Of a stretch of 64,000 bases of DNA, positions 18,901 to 32,100 are shown in pieces; within the stretch, counting starts at the first letter, position 1, and each line of letters begins with the position of its first letter. The notes under the pieces were generated by a model. It saw only the letters and a program-made list of their open reading frames with translations. It had not been told where the DNA came from and searched no databases. This DNA comes from Polytrichum commune. Lineage: Eukaryota > Streptophyta > Polytrichopsida > Polytrichales > Polytrichaceae. The stretch spans positions 11,406,001 to 11,470,000 of the forward strand of contig OX485809.1 in assembly GCA_950295325.1 (NCBI GenBank), written 5' to 3'. The position numbers and the translations under genes were made by a program.

Positions 18901-21900
18901 GGAGGCAGCTGGTTAGCTGTGGTTGGGATTGCATTGGAGGCAACTGGTTAGCTGTGGTTGCGACTGCATTGGAGGCAGCTGGTTAGCTGTGGTTGTGATT
19001 GCATTGGAGGCAGCTGGTTAGCTGTGGTTGCGACTGCATTGGAGGCAGCTGGTTAGCTGTGGTTGTGATTGCATTGGAGGCAGCTGGTTAGCTGTGGTTG
19101 CGACTGCATTGGAGGCAGCTGGTTAGCTGTGGTTGCGACTGCATTGGAGGCAGCTGGTTAGCTGTGGTTGCGACTGCATTGGAGGCAGCTGGTTAGCTGT
19201 GGTTGTGATTGCATTGGAGGCAGCTGGTTAGCTGTGGTTGCGACTGCATTGGAGGCAGCTGGTTAGCTGTGGTTGTGATTGCATTGGAGGCAGCTGGTTA
19301 GCTGTGGTTGCGACTGCATTGGAGGCAGCTGGTTAGCTGTGGTTGTGATTGCATTGGAGGCAGCTGGTTAGCTGTGGTTGCGACTGCATTGGAGGCAGCT
19401 GGTTAGCTGTGGTTGTGATTGCATTGGAGGCAGCTGGTTAGCTGTGGTTGCGACTGCATTGGAGGCAGCTGGTTAGCTGTGGTTGTGATTGCATTGGAGG
19501 CAGCTGGTTAGCTGTGGTTGCGACTGCATTGGAGGCAGCTGGTTAGCTGTGGTTGTGGTTGTGATTGCATTGGAGGCAGCTGGTTAGCTGTGGTTGCGAC
19601 TGCATTGGAGGCAGCTGGTTAGCTGTGGTTGTGATTGCATTGGAGGCAACTGGTTAGCTGTGGTTGCGACTGCATTGGAGGCAGCTGGTTAGCTGTGGTT
19701 GAGATTGCATTGGAGGCAGCTGGTTAGCTGTGGTTGCGACTGCATTGGAGGCAGCTGGTTAGCTGTGGTTGTGGTTGTGATTGCATTGGAGGCAGCTGGT
19801 TAGCTGTGGTTGCGACTGCATTGGAGGCAGCTGGTTAGCTGTGGTTGTGATTGCATTGGAGGCAGCTGGTTAGCTGTGGTTGCGACTGCATTGGAGGCAG
19901 CTGGTTAGCTGTGGTTGTGATTGCATTGGAGGCAGCTGGTTAGCTGTGGTTGCGACTGTATTGGAGGCAGCTGGTTAGCTGTGGTTGTGATTGCATTGGA
20001 GGCAGCTGGTTAGCTGTGGTTGCGACTGCATTGGAGGCAGCTGGTTAGCTGTGGTTGTGATTGCATTGGAGGCAGCTGGTTAGCTGTGGTTGCGACTGCA
20101 TTGGAGGCAGCTGGTTAGCTGTGGTTGCGACTGCATTGGAGGCAGCTGGTTAGCTGTGGTTGTGATTGCATTGGAGGCAGCTGGTTAGCTGTGGTTGCGA
20201 CTGCATTGGAGGCAGCTGGTTAGCTGTGGTTGCGACTGCATTGGAGGCAGCTGGTTAGCTGTGGTTGTGATTGCATTGGAGGCAGCTGGTTAGCTGTGGT
20301 TGCGACTGCATTGGAGGCAGCTGGTTAGCTGTGGTTGTGATTGCATTGGAGGCAGCTGGTTAGCTGTGGTTGCGACTGCATTGGAGGCAGCTGGTTAGCT
20401 GTGGTTGTGATTGCATTGGAGGCAGCTGGTTAGCTGTGGTTGCGACTGCATTGGAGGCAGCTGGTTAGCTGTGGTTGTGATTGCATTGGAGGCAGCTGGT
20501 TAGCTGTGGTTGCGACTGCATTGGAGGCAGCTGGTTAGCTGTGGTTGTGATTGCATTGGAGGCAGCTGGTTAGCTGTGGTTGCGACTGCATTGGAGGCAG
20601 CTGGTTAGCTGTGGTTGTGATTGCATTGGAGGCAGCTGGTTAGCTGTGGTTGCGACTGCATTGGAGGCAGCTGGTTAGCTGTGGTTGTGATTGCATTGGA
20701 GGCAGGTGGTTAGCTCTGGTTGCGACTGCATTGGAGGCAGCTGGTTAGCTGTGGTTGTGATTGCATTGGAGGCAGCTGGTTAGCTGTGGTTGCGACTGCA
20801 TTGGAGGCAGCTGGTTAGCTGTGGTTGTGATTGCATTGGAGGCAGCTGGTTAGCTGTGGTTGCGACTGCATTGGAGGCAGCTGGTTAGCTGTGGTTGTGG
20901 TTGTGATTGCATTGGAGGCAGCTGGTTAGCTGTGGTTGCGACTGCATTGGAGGCAGCTGGTTAGCTGTGGTTGTGATTGCATTGGAGGCAGGTGGTTAGC
21001 TCTGGTTGCGACTGCATTGGAGGCAGCTGGTTAGCTGTGGTTGTGATTGCATTGGAGGCAGCTGGTTAGCTGTGGTTGCGACTGCATTGGAGGCAGCTGG
21101 TTAGCTGTGGTTGTGATTGCATTGGAGGCAGCTGGTTAGCTGTGGTTGCGACTGCATTGGAGGCAGCTGGTTAGCTGTGGTTGTGATTGCATTGGAGGCA
21201 GCTGGTTAGCTGTGGTTGCGACTGCATTGGAGGCAGCTGGTTAGCTGTGGTTGTGATTGCATTGGAGGCAGCTGGTTAGCTGTGGTTGCGACTGCATTGG
21301 AGGCAGCTGGTTAGCTGTGGTTGTGATTGCATTGGAGGCAACTGGTTAGCTGTGGTTGCGACTGCATTGGAGGCAGCTGGTTAGCTGTGGTTGTGATTGC
21401 ATTGGAGGCAGCTGGTTAGCTGTGGTTGCGACTGCATTGGAGGCAGCTGGTTAGCTGTGGTTGTGATTGCATTGGAGGCAGGTGGTTAGCTCTGGTTGCG
21501 ACTGCATTGGAGGCAGCTGGTTAGCTGTGGTTGTGATTGCATTGGAGGCAGCTGGTTAGCTGTGGTTGCGACTGCATTGGAGGCAGCTGGTTAGCTGTGG
21601 TTGTGATTGCATTGGAGGCAGCTGGTTAGCTGTGGTTGCGACTGCATTGGAGGCAGCTGGTTAGCTGTGGTTGTGGTTGTGATTGCATTGGAGGCAGCTG
21701 GTTAGCTGTGGTTGCGACTGCATTGGAGGCAGCTGGTTAGCTGTGGTTGCGACTGCATTGGAGGCAGCTGGTTAGCTGTGGTTGTGATTGCATTGGAGGC
21801 AGCTGGTTAGCTGTGGTTGCGACTGCATTGGAGGCAGCTGGTTAGCTGTGGTTGCGACTGCATTGGAGGCAGCTGGTTAGCTGTGGTTGCGACTGCATTG

Positions 21901-24900
21901 GAGGCAGCTGGTTAGCTGTGGTTGTGATTGCATTGGAGGCAGCTGGTTAGCTGTGGTTGCGACTGCATTGGAGGCAGCTGGTTAGCTGTGGTTGTGGTTG
22001 TGATTGCATTGGAGGCAGCTGGTTAGCTGTGGTTGCGACTGCATTGGAGGCAGCTGGTTAGCTGTGGTTGTGATTGCATTGGAGGCAGTGGTTAGCTCTG
22101 GTTGCGACTGCATTGGAGGCAGCTGGTTAGCTGTGGTTGTGATTGCATTGGAGGCAGCTGGTTAGCTGTGGTTGCGACTGCATTGGAGGCAGCTGGTTAG
22201 CTGTGGTTGTGATTGCATTGGAGGCAGCTGGTTAGCTGTGGTTGCGACTGCATTGGAGGCAGCTGGTTAGCTGTGGTTGTGATTGCATTGGAGGCAGCTG
22301 GTTAGCTGTGGTTGCGACTGCATTGGAGGCAGCTGGTTAGCTGTGGTTGTGATTGCATTGGAGGCAGCTGGTTAGCTGTGGTTGCGACTGCATTGGAGGC
22401 AGCTGGTTAGCTGTGGTTGTGATTGCATTGGAGGCAGCTGGTTAGCTGTGGTTGCGACTGCATTGGAGGCAGCTGGTTAGCTGTGGTTGCGACTGCATTG
22501 GAGGCAGCTGGTTAGCTGTGGTTGTGATTGCATTGGAGGCAGCTGGTTAGCTGTGGTTGCGACTGCATTGGAGGCAGCTGGTTAGCTGTGGTTGCGACTG
22601 CATTGGAGGCAGCTGGTTAGCTGTGGTTGCGACTGCATTGGAGGCAGCTGGTTAGCTGTGGTTGTGATTGCATTGGAGGCAGCTGGTTAGCTGTGGTTGC
22701 GACTGCATTGGAGGCAGCTGGTTAGCTGTGGTTGTGATTTGTGATTGCATTGGAGGCAGCTGGTTAGCTGTGGTTGCGACTGCATTGGAGGCAGCTGGTT
22801 AGCTGTGGTTGTGATTGCATTGGAGGCAGCTGGTTAGCTGTGGTTGCGACTGCATTGGAGGCAGCTGGTTAGCTGTGGTTGTGATTGCATTGGAGGCAGC
22901 TGGTTAGCTGTGGTTGTGATTGCATTGGAGGCAGCTGGTTAGCTGTGGTTGTGATTGCATTGGAGGCAGCTGGTTAGCTGTGGTTGCGACTGCATTGGAG
23001 GCAGCTGGTTAGCTGTGGTTGTGATTGCATTGGAGGCAGCTGGTTAGCTGTGGTTGCGACTGCATTGGAGGCAGCTGGTTAGCTGTGGTTGTGATTGCAT
23101 TGGAGGCAGCTGGTTAGCTGTGGTTGCGACTGCATTGGAGGCAGCTGGTTAGCTGTGGTTGCGACTGCATTGGAGGCAGCTGGTTAGCTGTGGTTGTGAT
23201 TGCATTGGAGGCAGCTGGTTAGCTGTGGTTGCGACTGCATTGGAGGCAGCTGGTTAGCTGTGGTTGTGATTGCATTGGAGGCAGCTGGTTAGCTGTGGTT
23301 GCGACTGCATTGGAGGCAGCTGGTTAGCTGTGGTTGTGATTGCATTGGAGGCAGCTGGTTAGCTGTGGTTGCGACTGCATTGGAGGCAGCTGGTTAGCTG
23401 TGGTTGTGATTGCATTGGAGGCAGCTGGTTAGCTGTGGTTGCGACTGCATTGGAGGCAGCTGGTTAGCTGTGGTTGCGACTGCATTGGAGGCAGCTGGTT
23501 AGCTGTGGTTGTGATTGCATTGGAGGCAGCTGGTTAGCTGTGGTTGCGACTGCATTGGAGGCAGCTGGTTAGCTGTGGTTGTGATTGCATTGGAGGCAGC
23601 TGGTTAGCTGTGGTTGCGACTGCATTGGAGGCAGCTGGTTAGCTGTGGTTGTGATTGCATTGGAGGCAGCTGGTTAGCTGTGGTTGCGACTGCATTGGAG
23701 GCAGCTGGTTAGCTGTGGTTGTGATTGCATTGGAGGCAGCTGGTTAGCTGTGGTTGCGACTGCATTGGAGGCAGCTGGTTAGCTGTGGTTGTGATTGCAT
23801 TGGAGGCAGCTGGTTAGCTGTGGTTGCGACTGCATTGGAGGCAGCTGGTTAGCTGTGGTTGTGATTGCATTGGAGGCAGCTGGTTAGCTCTGGTTGCGAC
23901 TGCATTGGAGGCAGCTGGTTAGCTGTGGTTGTGATTGCATTGGAGGCAGCTGGTTAGCTGTGGTTGCGACTGCATTGGAGGCAGCTGGTTAGCTGTGGTT
24001 GTGATTGCATTGGAGGCAGCTGGTTAGCTGTGGTTGCGACTGCATTGGAGGCAGCTGGTTAGCTGTGGTTGTGGTTGTGATTGCATTGGAGGCAGCTGGT
24101 TAGCTGTGGTTGCGACTGCATTGGAGGCAGCTGGTTAGCTGTGGTTGCGACTGCATTGGAGGCAGCTGGTTAGCTGTGGTTGGGATTGCATTGGAGGCAG
24201 CTGGTTAGCTGTGGTTGCGACTGCATTGGAGGCAGCTGGTTAGCTGTGGTTGCGACTGCATTGGAGGCAGCTGGTTAGCTGTGGTTGTGATTGCATTGGA
24301 GGCAGCTGGTTAGCTGTGGTTGCGACTGCATTGGAGGCAGCTGGTTAGCTGTGGTTGCGACTGCATTGGAGGCAGCTGGTTAGCTGTGGTTGCGACTGCA
24401 TTGGAGGCAGCTGGTTAGCTGTGGTTGTGATTGCATTGGAGGCAGCTGGTTAGCTGTGGTTGCGACTGCATTGGAGGCAGCTGGTTAGCTGTGGTTGGTT
24501 GTGATTGCATTGGAGGCAGCTGGTTAGCTGTGGTTGCGACTGCATTGGAGGCAGCTGGTTAGCTGTGGTTGTGATTGCATTGGAGGCAGGTGGTTAGCTC
24601 TGGTTGCGACTGCATTGGAGGCAGCTGGTTAGCTGTGGTTGTGATTGCATTGGAGGCAGCTGGTTAGCTGTGGTTGCGACTGCATTGGAGGCAGCTGGTT
24701 AGCTGTGGTTGTGATTGCATTGGAGGCAGCTGGTTAGCTGTGGTTGCGACTGCATTGGAGGCAGCTGGTTAGCTGTGGTTGCGATTGCATTGGAGGCAGC
24801 TGGTTAGCTGTGGTTGCGACTGCATTGGAGGCAGCTGGTTAGCTGTGGTTGTGATTGCATTGGAGGCAGCTGGTTAGCTGTGGTTGCGACTGCATTGGAG

Positions 24901-25945
24901 GCAGCTGGTTAGCTGTGGTTGTGATTGCATTGGAGGCAGCTGGTTAGCTGTGGTTGCGACTGCATTGGAGGCAGCTGGTTAGCTGTGGTTGTGATTGCAT
25001 TGGAGGCAGCTGGTTAGCTGTGGTTGTGATTGCATTGGAGGCAGCTGGTTAGCTGTGGTTGCGACTGCATTGGAGGCAGCTGGTTAGCTGTGGTTGTGAT
25101 TGCATTGGAGGCAGCTGGTTAGCTGTGGTTGCGACTGCATTGGAGGCAGCTGGTTAGCTGTGGTTGTGATTGCATTGGAGGCAGCTGGTTAGCTGTGGTT
25201 GCGACTGCATTGGAGGCAGCTGGTTAGCTGTGGTTGTGATTGCATTGGAGGCAGCTGGTTAGCTGTGGTTGCGACTGCATTGGAGGCAGCTGGTTAGCTG
25301 TGGTTGTGATTGCATTGGAGGCAGCTGGTTAGCTGTGGTTGCGACTGCATTGGAGGCAGCTGGTTAGCTGTGGTTGTGATTGCATTGGAGGCAGCTGGTT
25401 AGCTGTGGTTGCGACTGCATTGGAGGCAGCTGGTTAGCTGTGGTTGTGATTGCATTGGAGGCAGCTGGTTAGCTGTGGTTGCGACTGCATTGGAGGCAGC
25501 TGGTTAGCTGTGGTTGTGATTGCATTGGAGGCAGCTGGTTAGCTGTGGTTGCGACTGCATTGGAGGCAGCTGGTTAGCTGTGGTTGCGACTGCATTGGAG
25601 GCAGCTGGTTAGCTGTGGTTGTGATTGCATTGGAGGCAGCTGGTTAGCTGTGGTTGCGACTGCATTGGAGGCAGCTGGTTAGCTGTGGTTGTGATTGCAT
25701 TGGAGGCAGCTGGTTAGCTGTGGTTGCGACTGCATTGGAGGCAGCTGGTTAGCTGTGGTTGTGATTGCATTGGAGGCAGCTGGTTAGCTGTGGTTGCGAC
25801 TGCATTGGAGGCAGCTGGTTAGCTGTGGTTGTGATTGCATTGGAGGCAGCTGGTTAGCTGTGGTTGCGACTGCATTGGAGGCAGCTGGTTAGCTGTGGTT
25901 GCGACTGCATTGGAGGCAGCTGGTTAGCTGTGGTTGTGATTGCAT

Positions 25946-26145
25946 NNNNNNNNNNNNNNNNNNNNNNNNNNNNNNNNNNNNNNNNNNNNNNNNNNNNNNN
26001 NNNNNNNNNNNNNNNNNNNNNNNNNNNNNNNNNNNNNNNNNNNNNNNNNNNNNNNNNNNNNNNNNNNNNNNNNNNNNNNNNNNNNNNNNNNNNNNNNNNN
26101 NNNNNNNNNNNNNNNNNNNNNNNNNNNNNNNNNNNNNNNNNNNNN
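25946..26145. other. assembly gap of 200 N
   Basis: Exactly 200 N lie inside the minisatellite, a typical placeholder for a gap of unknown size. The true array length is therefore unknown. Three small indels occur within 180 bases just to the right (about 26310, 26405 and 26473), so the consensus around the gap is also suspect. Confidence 0.95.
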
Positions 26146-29100
26146 TGCGACTGCATTGGAGGCAGCTGGTTAGCTGTGGTTGTGATTGCATTGGAGGCAG
26201 CTGGTTAGCTGTGGTTGCGACTGCATTGGAGGCAGCTGGTTAGCTGTGGTTGTGATTGCATTGGAGGCAGCTGGTTAGCTGTGGTTGCGACTGCATTGGA
26301 GGCAGCTGGTTAGCTGTGGTGGGTTGTGATTGCATTGGAGGCAGCTGGTTAGCTGTGGTTGCGACTGCATTGGAGGCAGCTGGTTAGCTGTGGTTGTGAT
26401 TGCATTGGGGCAGCTGGTTAGCTGTGGTTGCGACTGCATTGGAGGCAGCTGGTTAGCTGTGGTTGTGATTGCATGGAGGCAGCTGGTTAGCTGTGGTTGC
26501 GACTGCATTGGAGGCAGCTGGTTAGCTGTGGTTGCGACTGCATTGGAGGCAGCTGGTTAGCTGTGGTTGTGATTGCATTGGAGGCAGCTGGTTAGCTGTG
26601 GTTGCGACTGCATTGGAGGCAGCTGGTTAGCTGTGGTTGTGATTGCATTGGAGGCAGCTGGTTAGCTGTGGTTGCGACTGCATTGGAGGCAGCTGGTTAG
26701 CTGTGGTTGTGATTGCATTGGAGGCAGCTGGTTAGCTGTGGTTGCGACTGCATTGGAGGCAGCTGGTTAGCTGTGGTTGCGACTGCATTGGAGGCAGCTG
26801 GTTAGCTGTGGTTGTGATTGCATTGGAGGCAGCTGGTTAGCTGTGGTTGCGACTGCATTGGAGGCAGCTGGTTAGCTGTGGTTGTGATTGCATTGGAGGC
26901 AGCTGGTTAGCTGTGGTTGCGACTGCATTGGAGGCAGCTGGTTAGCTGTGGTTGTGATTGCATTGGAGGCAGCTGGTTAGCTGTGGTTGCGACTGCATTG
27001 GAGGCAGCTGGTTAGCTGTGGTTGTGATTGCATTGGAGGCAGCTGGTTAGCTGTGGTTGTGGTTGTGATTGCATTGGAGGCAGCTGGTTAGCTGTGGTTG
27101 CGACTGCATTGGAGGCAGCTGGTTAGCTGTGGTTGTGATTGCATTGGAGGCAGCTGGTTAGCTCTGGTTGCGACTGCATTGGAGGCAGCTGGTTAGCTGT
27201 GGTTGTGATTGCATTGGAGGCAGCTGGTTAGCTGTGGTTGCGACTGCATTGGAGGCAGCTGGTTAGCTGTGGTTGTGATTGCATTGGAGGCAGCTGGTTA
27301 GCTGTGGTTGCGACTGCATTGGAGGCAGCTGGTTAGCTGTGGTTGTGATTGCATTGGAGGCAGGTGGTTAGCTGTGGTTGCGACTGCATTGGAGGCAGCT
27401 GGTTAGCTGTGGTTGTGATTGCATTGGAGGCAGCTGGTTAGCTGTGGTTGCGACTGCATTGGAGGCAGCTGGTTAGCTGTGGTTGTGATTGCATTGGAGG
27501 CAGCTGGTTAGCTGTGGTTGCGACTGCATTGGAGGCAGCTGGTTAGCTGTGGTTGTGATTGCATTGGAGGCAGCTGGTTAGCTGTGGTTGTGATTGCATT
27601 GGAGGCAGCTGGTTAGCTGTGGTTGCGACTGCATTGGAGGCAGCTGGTTAGCTGTGGTTGTGATTGCATTGGAGGCAGCTGGTTAGCTGTGGTTGCGACT
27701 GCATTGGAGGCAGCTGGTTAGCTGTGGTTGTGATTGCATTGGAGGCAGCTGGTTAGCTGTGGTTGCGACTGCATTGGAGGCAGCTGGTTAGCTGTGGTTG
27801 TGATTGCATTGGAGGCAGCTGGTTAGCTGTGGTTGCGACTGCATTGGAGGCAGCTGGTTAGCTGTGGTTGTGATTGCATTGGAGGCAGCTGGTTAGCTGT
27901 GGTTGCGACTGCATTGGAGGCAGCTGGTTAGCTGTGGTTGTGATTGCATTGGAGGCAGCTGGTTAGCTGTGGTTGCGACTGCCTTGGAGGCAGCTGGTTA
28001 GCTGTGGTTGTGATTGCATTGGAGGCAGCTGGTTAGCTGTGGTTGCGACTGCATTGGAGGCAGCTGGTTAGCTGTGGTTGCGACTGCATTGGAGGCAGCT
28101 GGTTAGCTGTGGTTGTGATTGCATTGGAGGCAGCTGGTTAGCTGTGGTTGCGACTGCATTGGAGGCAGCTGGTTAGCTGTGGTTGTGATTGCATTGGAGG
28201 CAGCTGGTTAGCTGTGGTTGCGACTGCATTGGAGGCAGCTGGTTAGCTGTGGTTGTGATTGCATTGGAGGCAGCTGGTTAGCTGTGGTTGCGACTGCATT
28301 GGAGGCAGCTGGTTAGCTGTGGTTGTGATTGCATTGGAGGCAGCTGGTTAGCTGTGGTTGCGACTGCATTGGAGGCAGCTGGTTAGCTGTGGTTGCGACT
28401 GCATTGGAGGCAGCTGGTTAGCTGTGGTTGTGATTGCATTGGAGGCAGCTGGTTAGCTGTGGTTGCGACTGCATTGGAGGCAGCTGGTTAGCTGTGGTTG
28501 TGATTGCATTGGAGGCAGCTGGTTAGCTGTGGTTGCGACTGCATTGGAGGCAGCTGGTTAGCTGTGGTTGTGATTGCATTGGAGGCAGCTGGTTAGCTGT
28601 GGTTGCGACTGCATTGGAGGCAGCTGGTTAGCTGTGGTTGTGATTGCATTGGAGGCAGCTGGTTAGCTGTGGTTGCGACTGCATTGGAGGCAGCTGGTTA
28701 GCTGTGGTTGTGATTGCATTGGAGGCAGCTGGTTAGCTGTGGTTGCGACTGCATTGGAGGCAGCTGGTTAGCTGTGGTTGTGATTGCATTGGAGGCAGCT
28801 GGTTAGCTCTGGTTGCGACTGCATTGGAGGCAGCTGGTTAGCTGTGGTTGTGATTGCATTGGAGGCAGCTGGTTAGCTGTGGTTGCGACTGCATTGGAGG
28901 CAGCTGGTTAGCTGTGGTTGTGATTGCATTGGAGGCAGCTGGTTAGCTGTGGTTGCGACTGCATTGGAGGCAGCTGGTTAGCTGTGGTTGTGGTTGTGAT
29001 TGCATTGGAGGCAGCTGGTTAGCTGTGGTTGCGACTGCATTGGAGGCAGCTGGTTAGCTGTGGTTGCGACTGCATTGGAGGCAGCTGGTTAGCTGTGGTT

Positions 29101-32100
29101 GGGATTGCATTGGAGGCAGCTGGTTAGCTGTGGTTGCGACTGCATTGGAGGCAGCTGGTTAGCTGTGGTTGCGACTGCATTGGAGGCAGCTGGTTAGCTG
29201 TGGTTGTGATTGCATTGGAGGCAGCTGGTTAGCTGTGGTTGCGACTGCATTGGAGGCAGCTGGTTAGCTGTGGTTGTGATTGCATTGGAGGCAGCTGGTT
29301 AGCTGTGGTTGCGACTGCATTGGAGGCAGCTGGTTAGCTGTGGTTGTGATTGCATTGGAGGCAGCTGGTTAGCTGTGGTTGTGATTGCATTGGAGGCAGC
29401 TGGTTAGCTGTGGTTGTGATTGCATTGGAGGCAGCTGGTTAGCTGTGGTTGCGACTGCATTGGAGGCAGCTGGTTAGCTGTGGTTGTGATTGCATTGGAG
29501 GCAGCTGGTTAGCTGTGGTTGCGACTGCCTTGGAGGCAGCTGGTTAGCTGTGGTTGTGATTGCATTGGAGGCAGCTGGTTAGCTGTGGTTGCGACTGCAT
29601 TGGAGGCAGCTGGTTAGCTGTGGTTGCGACTGCATTGGAGGCAGCTGGTTAGCTGTGGTTGTGATTGCATTGGAGGCAACTGGTTAGCTGTGGTTGCGAC
29701 TGCATTGGAGGCAGCTGGTTAGCTGTGGTTGTGATTGCATTGGAGGCAACTGGTTAGCTGTGGTTGCGACTGCATTGGAGGCAGCTGGTTAGCTGTGGTT
29801 GCGACTGCATTGGAGGCAGCTGGTTAGCTGTGGTTGTGATTGCATTGGAGGCAGCTGGTTAGCTGTGGTTGCGACTGCATTGGAGGCAGCTGGTTAGCTG
29901 TGGTTGTGATTGCATTGGAGGCAGCTGGTTAGCTGTGGTTGTGATTGCATTGGAGGCAGCTGGTTAGCTGTGGTTGGGATTGCATTGGAGGCAGCTGGTT
30001 AGCTGTGGTTGCGACTGCATTGGAGGCAGCTGGTTAGCTGTGGTTGCGACTGCATTGGAGGCAGCTGGTTAGCTGTGGTTGTGATTGCATTGGAGGCAGC
30101 TGGTTAGCTGTGGTTGCGACTGCATTGGAGGCAGCTGGTTAGCTGTGGTTGCGACTGCATTGGAGGCAGCTGGTTAGCTGTGGTTGTGATTGCATTGGAG
30201 GCAGCTGGTTAGCTGTGGTTGCGACTGCATTGGAGGCAGCTGGTTAGCTGTGGTTGTGATTGCATTGGAGGCAGCTGGTTAGCTGTGGTTGCGACTGCAT
30301 TGGAGGCAGCTGGTTAGCTGTGGTTGTGGTTGTGATTGCATTGGAGGCAGCTGGTTAGCTGTGGTTGCGACTGCATTGGAGGCAGCTGGTTAGCTGTGGT
30401 TGTGATTGCATTGGAGGCAACTGGTTAGCTGTGGTTGCGACTGCATTGGAGGCAGCTGGTTAGCTGTGGTTGTGATTGCATTGGAGGCAACTGGTTAGCT
30501 GTGGTTGCGACTGCATTGGAGGCAGCTGGTTAGCTGTGGTTGCGACTGCATTGGAGGCAGCTGGTTAGCTGTGGTTGTGATTGCATTGGAGGCAGCTGGT
30601 TAGCTATGGTTGCGACTGCATTGGAGGCAGCTGGTTAGCTGTGGTTGTGATTGCATTGGAGGCAGCTGGTTAGCTGTGGTTGCGACTGCATTGGAGGCAG
30701 CTGGTTAGCTGTGGTTGTGATTGCATTGGAGGCAGCTGGTTAGCTGTGGTTGCGACTGCATTGGAGGCAGCTGGTTAGCTGTGGTTGTGGTTGTGATTGC
30801 ATTGGAGGCAGCTGGTTAGCTGTGGTTGCGACTGCATTGGAGGCAGCTGGTTAGCTGTGGTTGCGACTGCATTGGAGGCAGCTGGTTAGCTGTGGTTGTG
30901 ATTGCATTGGAGGCAGCTGGTTAGCTGTGGTTGCGACTGCATTGGAGGCAGCTGGTTAGCTGTGGTTGTGATTGCATTGGAGGCAGCTGGTTAGCTGTGG
31001 TTGCGACTGCATTGGAGGCAGCTGGTTAGCTGTGGTTGTGATTGCATTGGAGGCAGCTGGTTAGCTGTGGTTGCGACTGCATTGGAGGCAGCTGGTTAGC
31101 TGTGGTTGTGATTGCATTGGAGGCAGCTGGTTAGCTGTGGTTGCGACTGCATTGGAGGCAGCTGGTTAGCTGTGGTTGTGATTGCATTGGAGGCAGCTGG
31201 TTAGCTGTGGTTGCGACTGCATTGGAGGCAGCTGGTTAGCTGTGGTTGTGATTGCATTGGAGGCAGGTGGTTAGCTCTGGTTGCGACTGCATTGGAGGCA
31301 GCTGGTTAGCTGTGGTTGTGATTGCATTGGAGGCAGCTGGTTAGCTGTGGTTGCGACTGCATTGGAGGCAGCTGGTTAGCTGTGGTTGTGATTGCATTGG
31401 AGGCAGCTGGTTAGCTGTGGTTGCGACTGCATTGGAGGCAGCTGGTTAGCTGTGGTTGTGGTTGTGATTGCATTGGAGGCAGCTGGTTAGCTGTGGTTGC
31501 GACTGCATTGGAGGCAGCTGGTTAGCTGTGGTTGCGACTGCATTGGAGGCAGCTGGTTAGCTGTGGTTGGGATTGCATTGGAGGCAGCTGGTTAGCTGTG
31601 GTTGCGACTGCATTGGAGGCAGCTGGTTAGCTGTGGTTGCGACTGCATTGGAGGCAGCTGGTTAGCTGTGGTTGTGATTGCATTGGAGGCAGCTGGTTAG
31701 CTGTGGTTGCGACTGCATTGGAGGCAGCTGGTTAGCTGTGGTTGTGATTGCATTGGAGGCAGCTGGTTAGCTGTGGTTGCGACTGCATTGGAGGCAGCTG
31801 GTTAGCTGTGGTTGTGATTGCATTGGAGGCAGCTGGTTAGCTGTGGTTGTGATTGCATTGGAGGCAGCTGGTTAGCTGTGGTTGTGATTGCATTGGAGGC
31901 AGCTGGTTAGCTGTGGTTGCGACTGCATTGGAGGCAGCTGGTTAGCTGTGGTTGTGATTGCATTGGAGGCAGCTGGTTAGCTGTGGTTGCGACTGCCTTG
32001 GAGGCAGCTGGTTAGCTGTGGTTGTGATTGCATTGGAGGCAGCTGGTTAGCTGTGGTTGCGACTGCATTGGAGGCAGCTGGTTAGCTGTGGTTGTGATTG

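Noticed and set aside
25854-26560. Open frames across the N gap and within the 35-bp array
   Set aside because: They exist only because N is read as any residue or because of local indels near the gap. The unit stops all frames regularly elsewhere.
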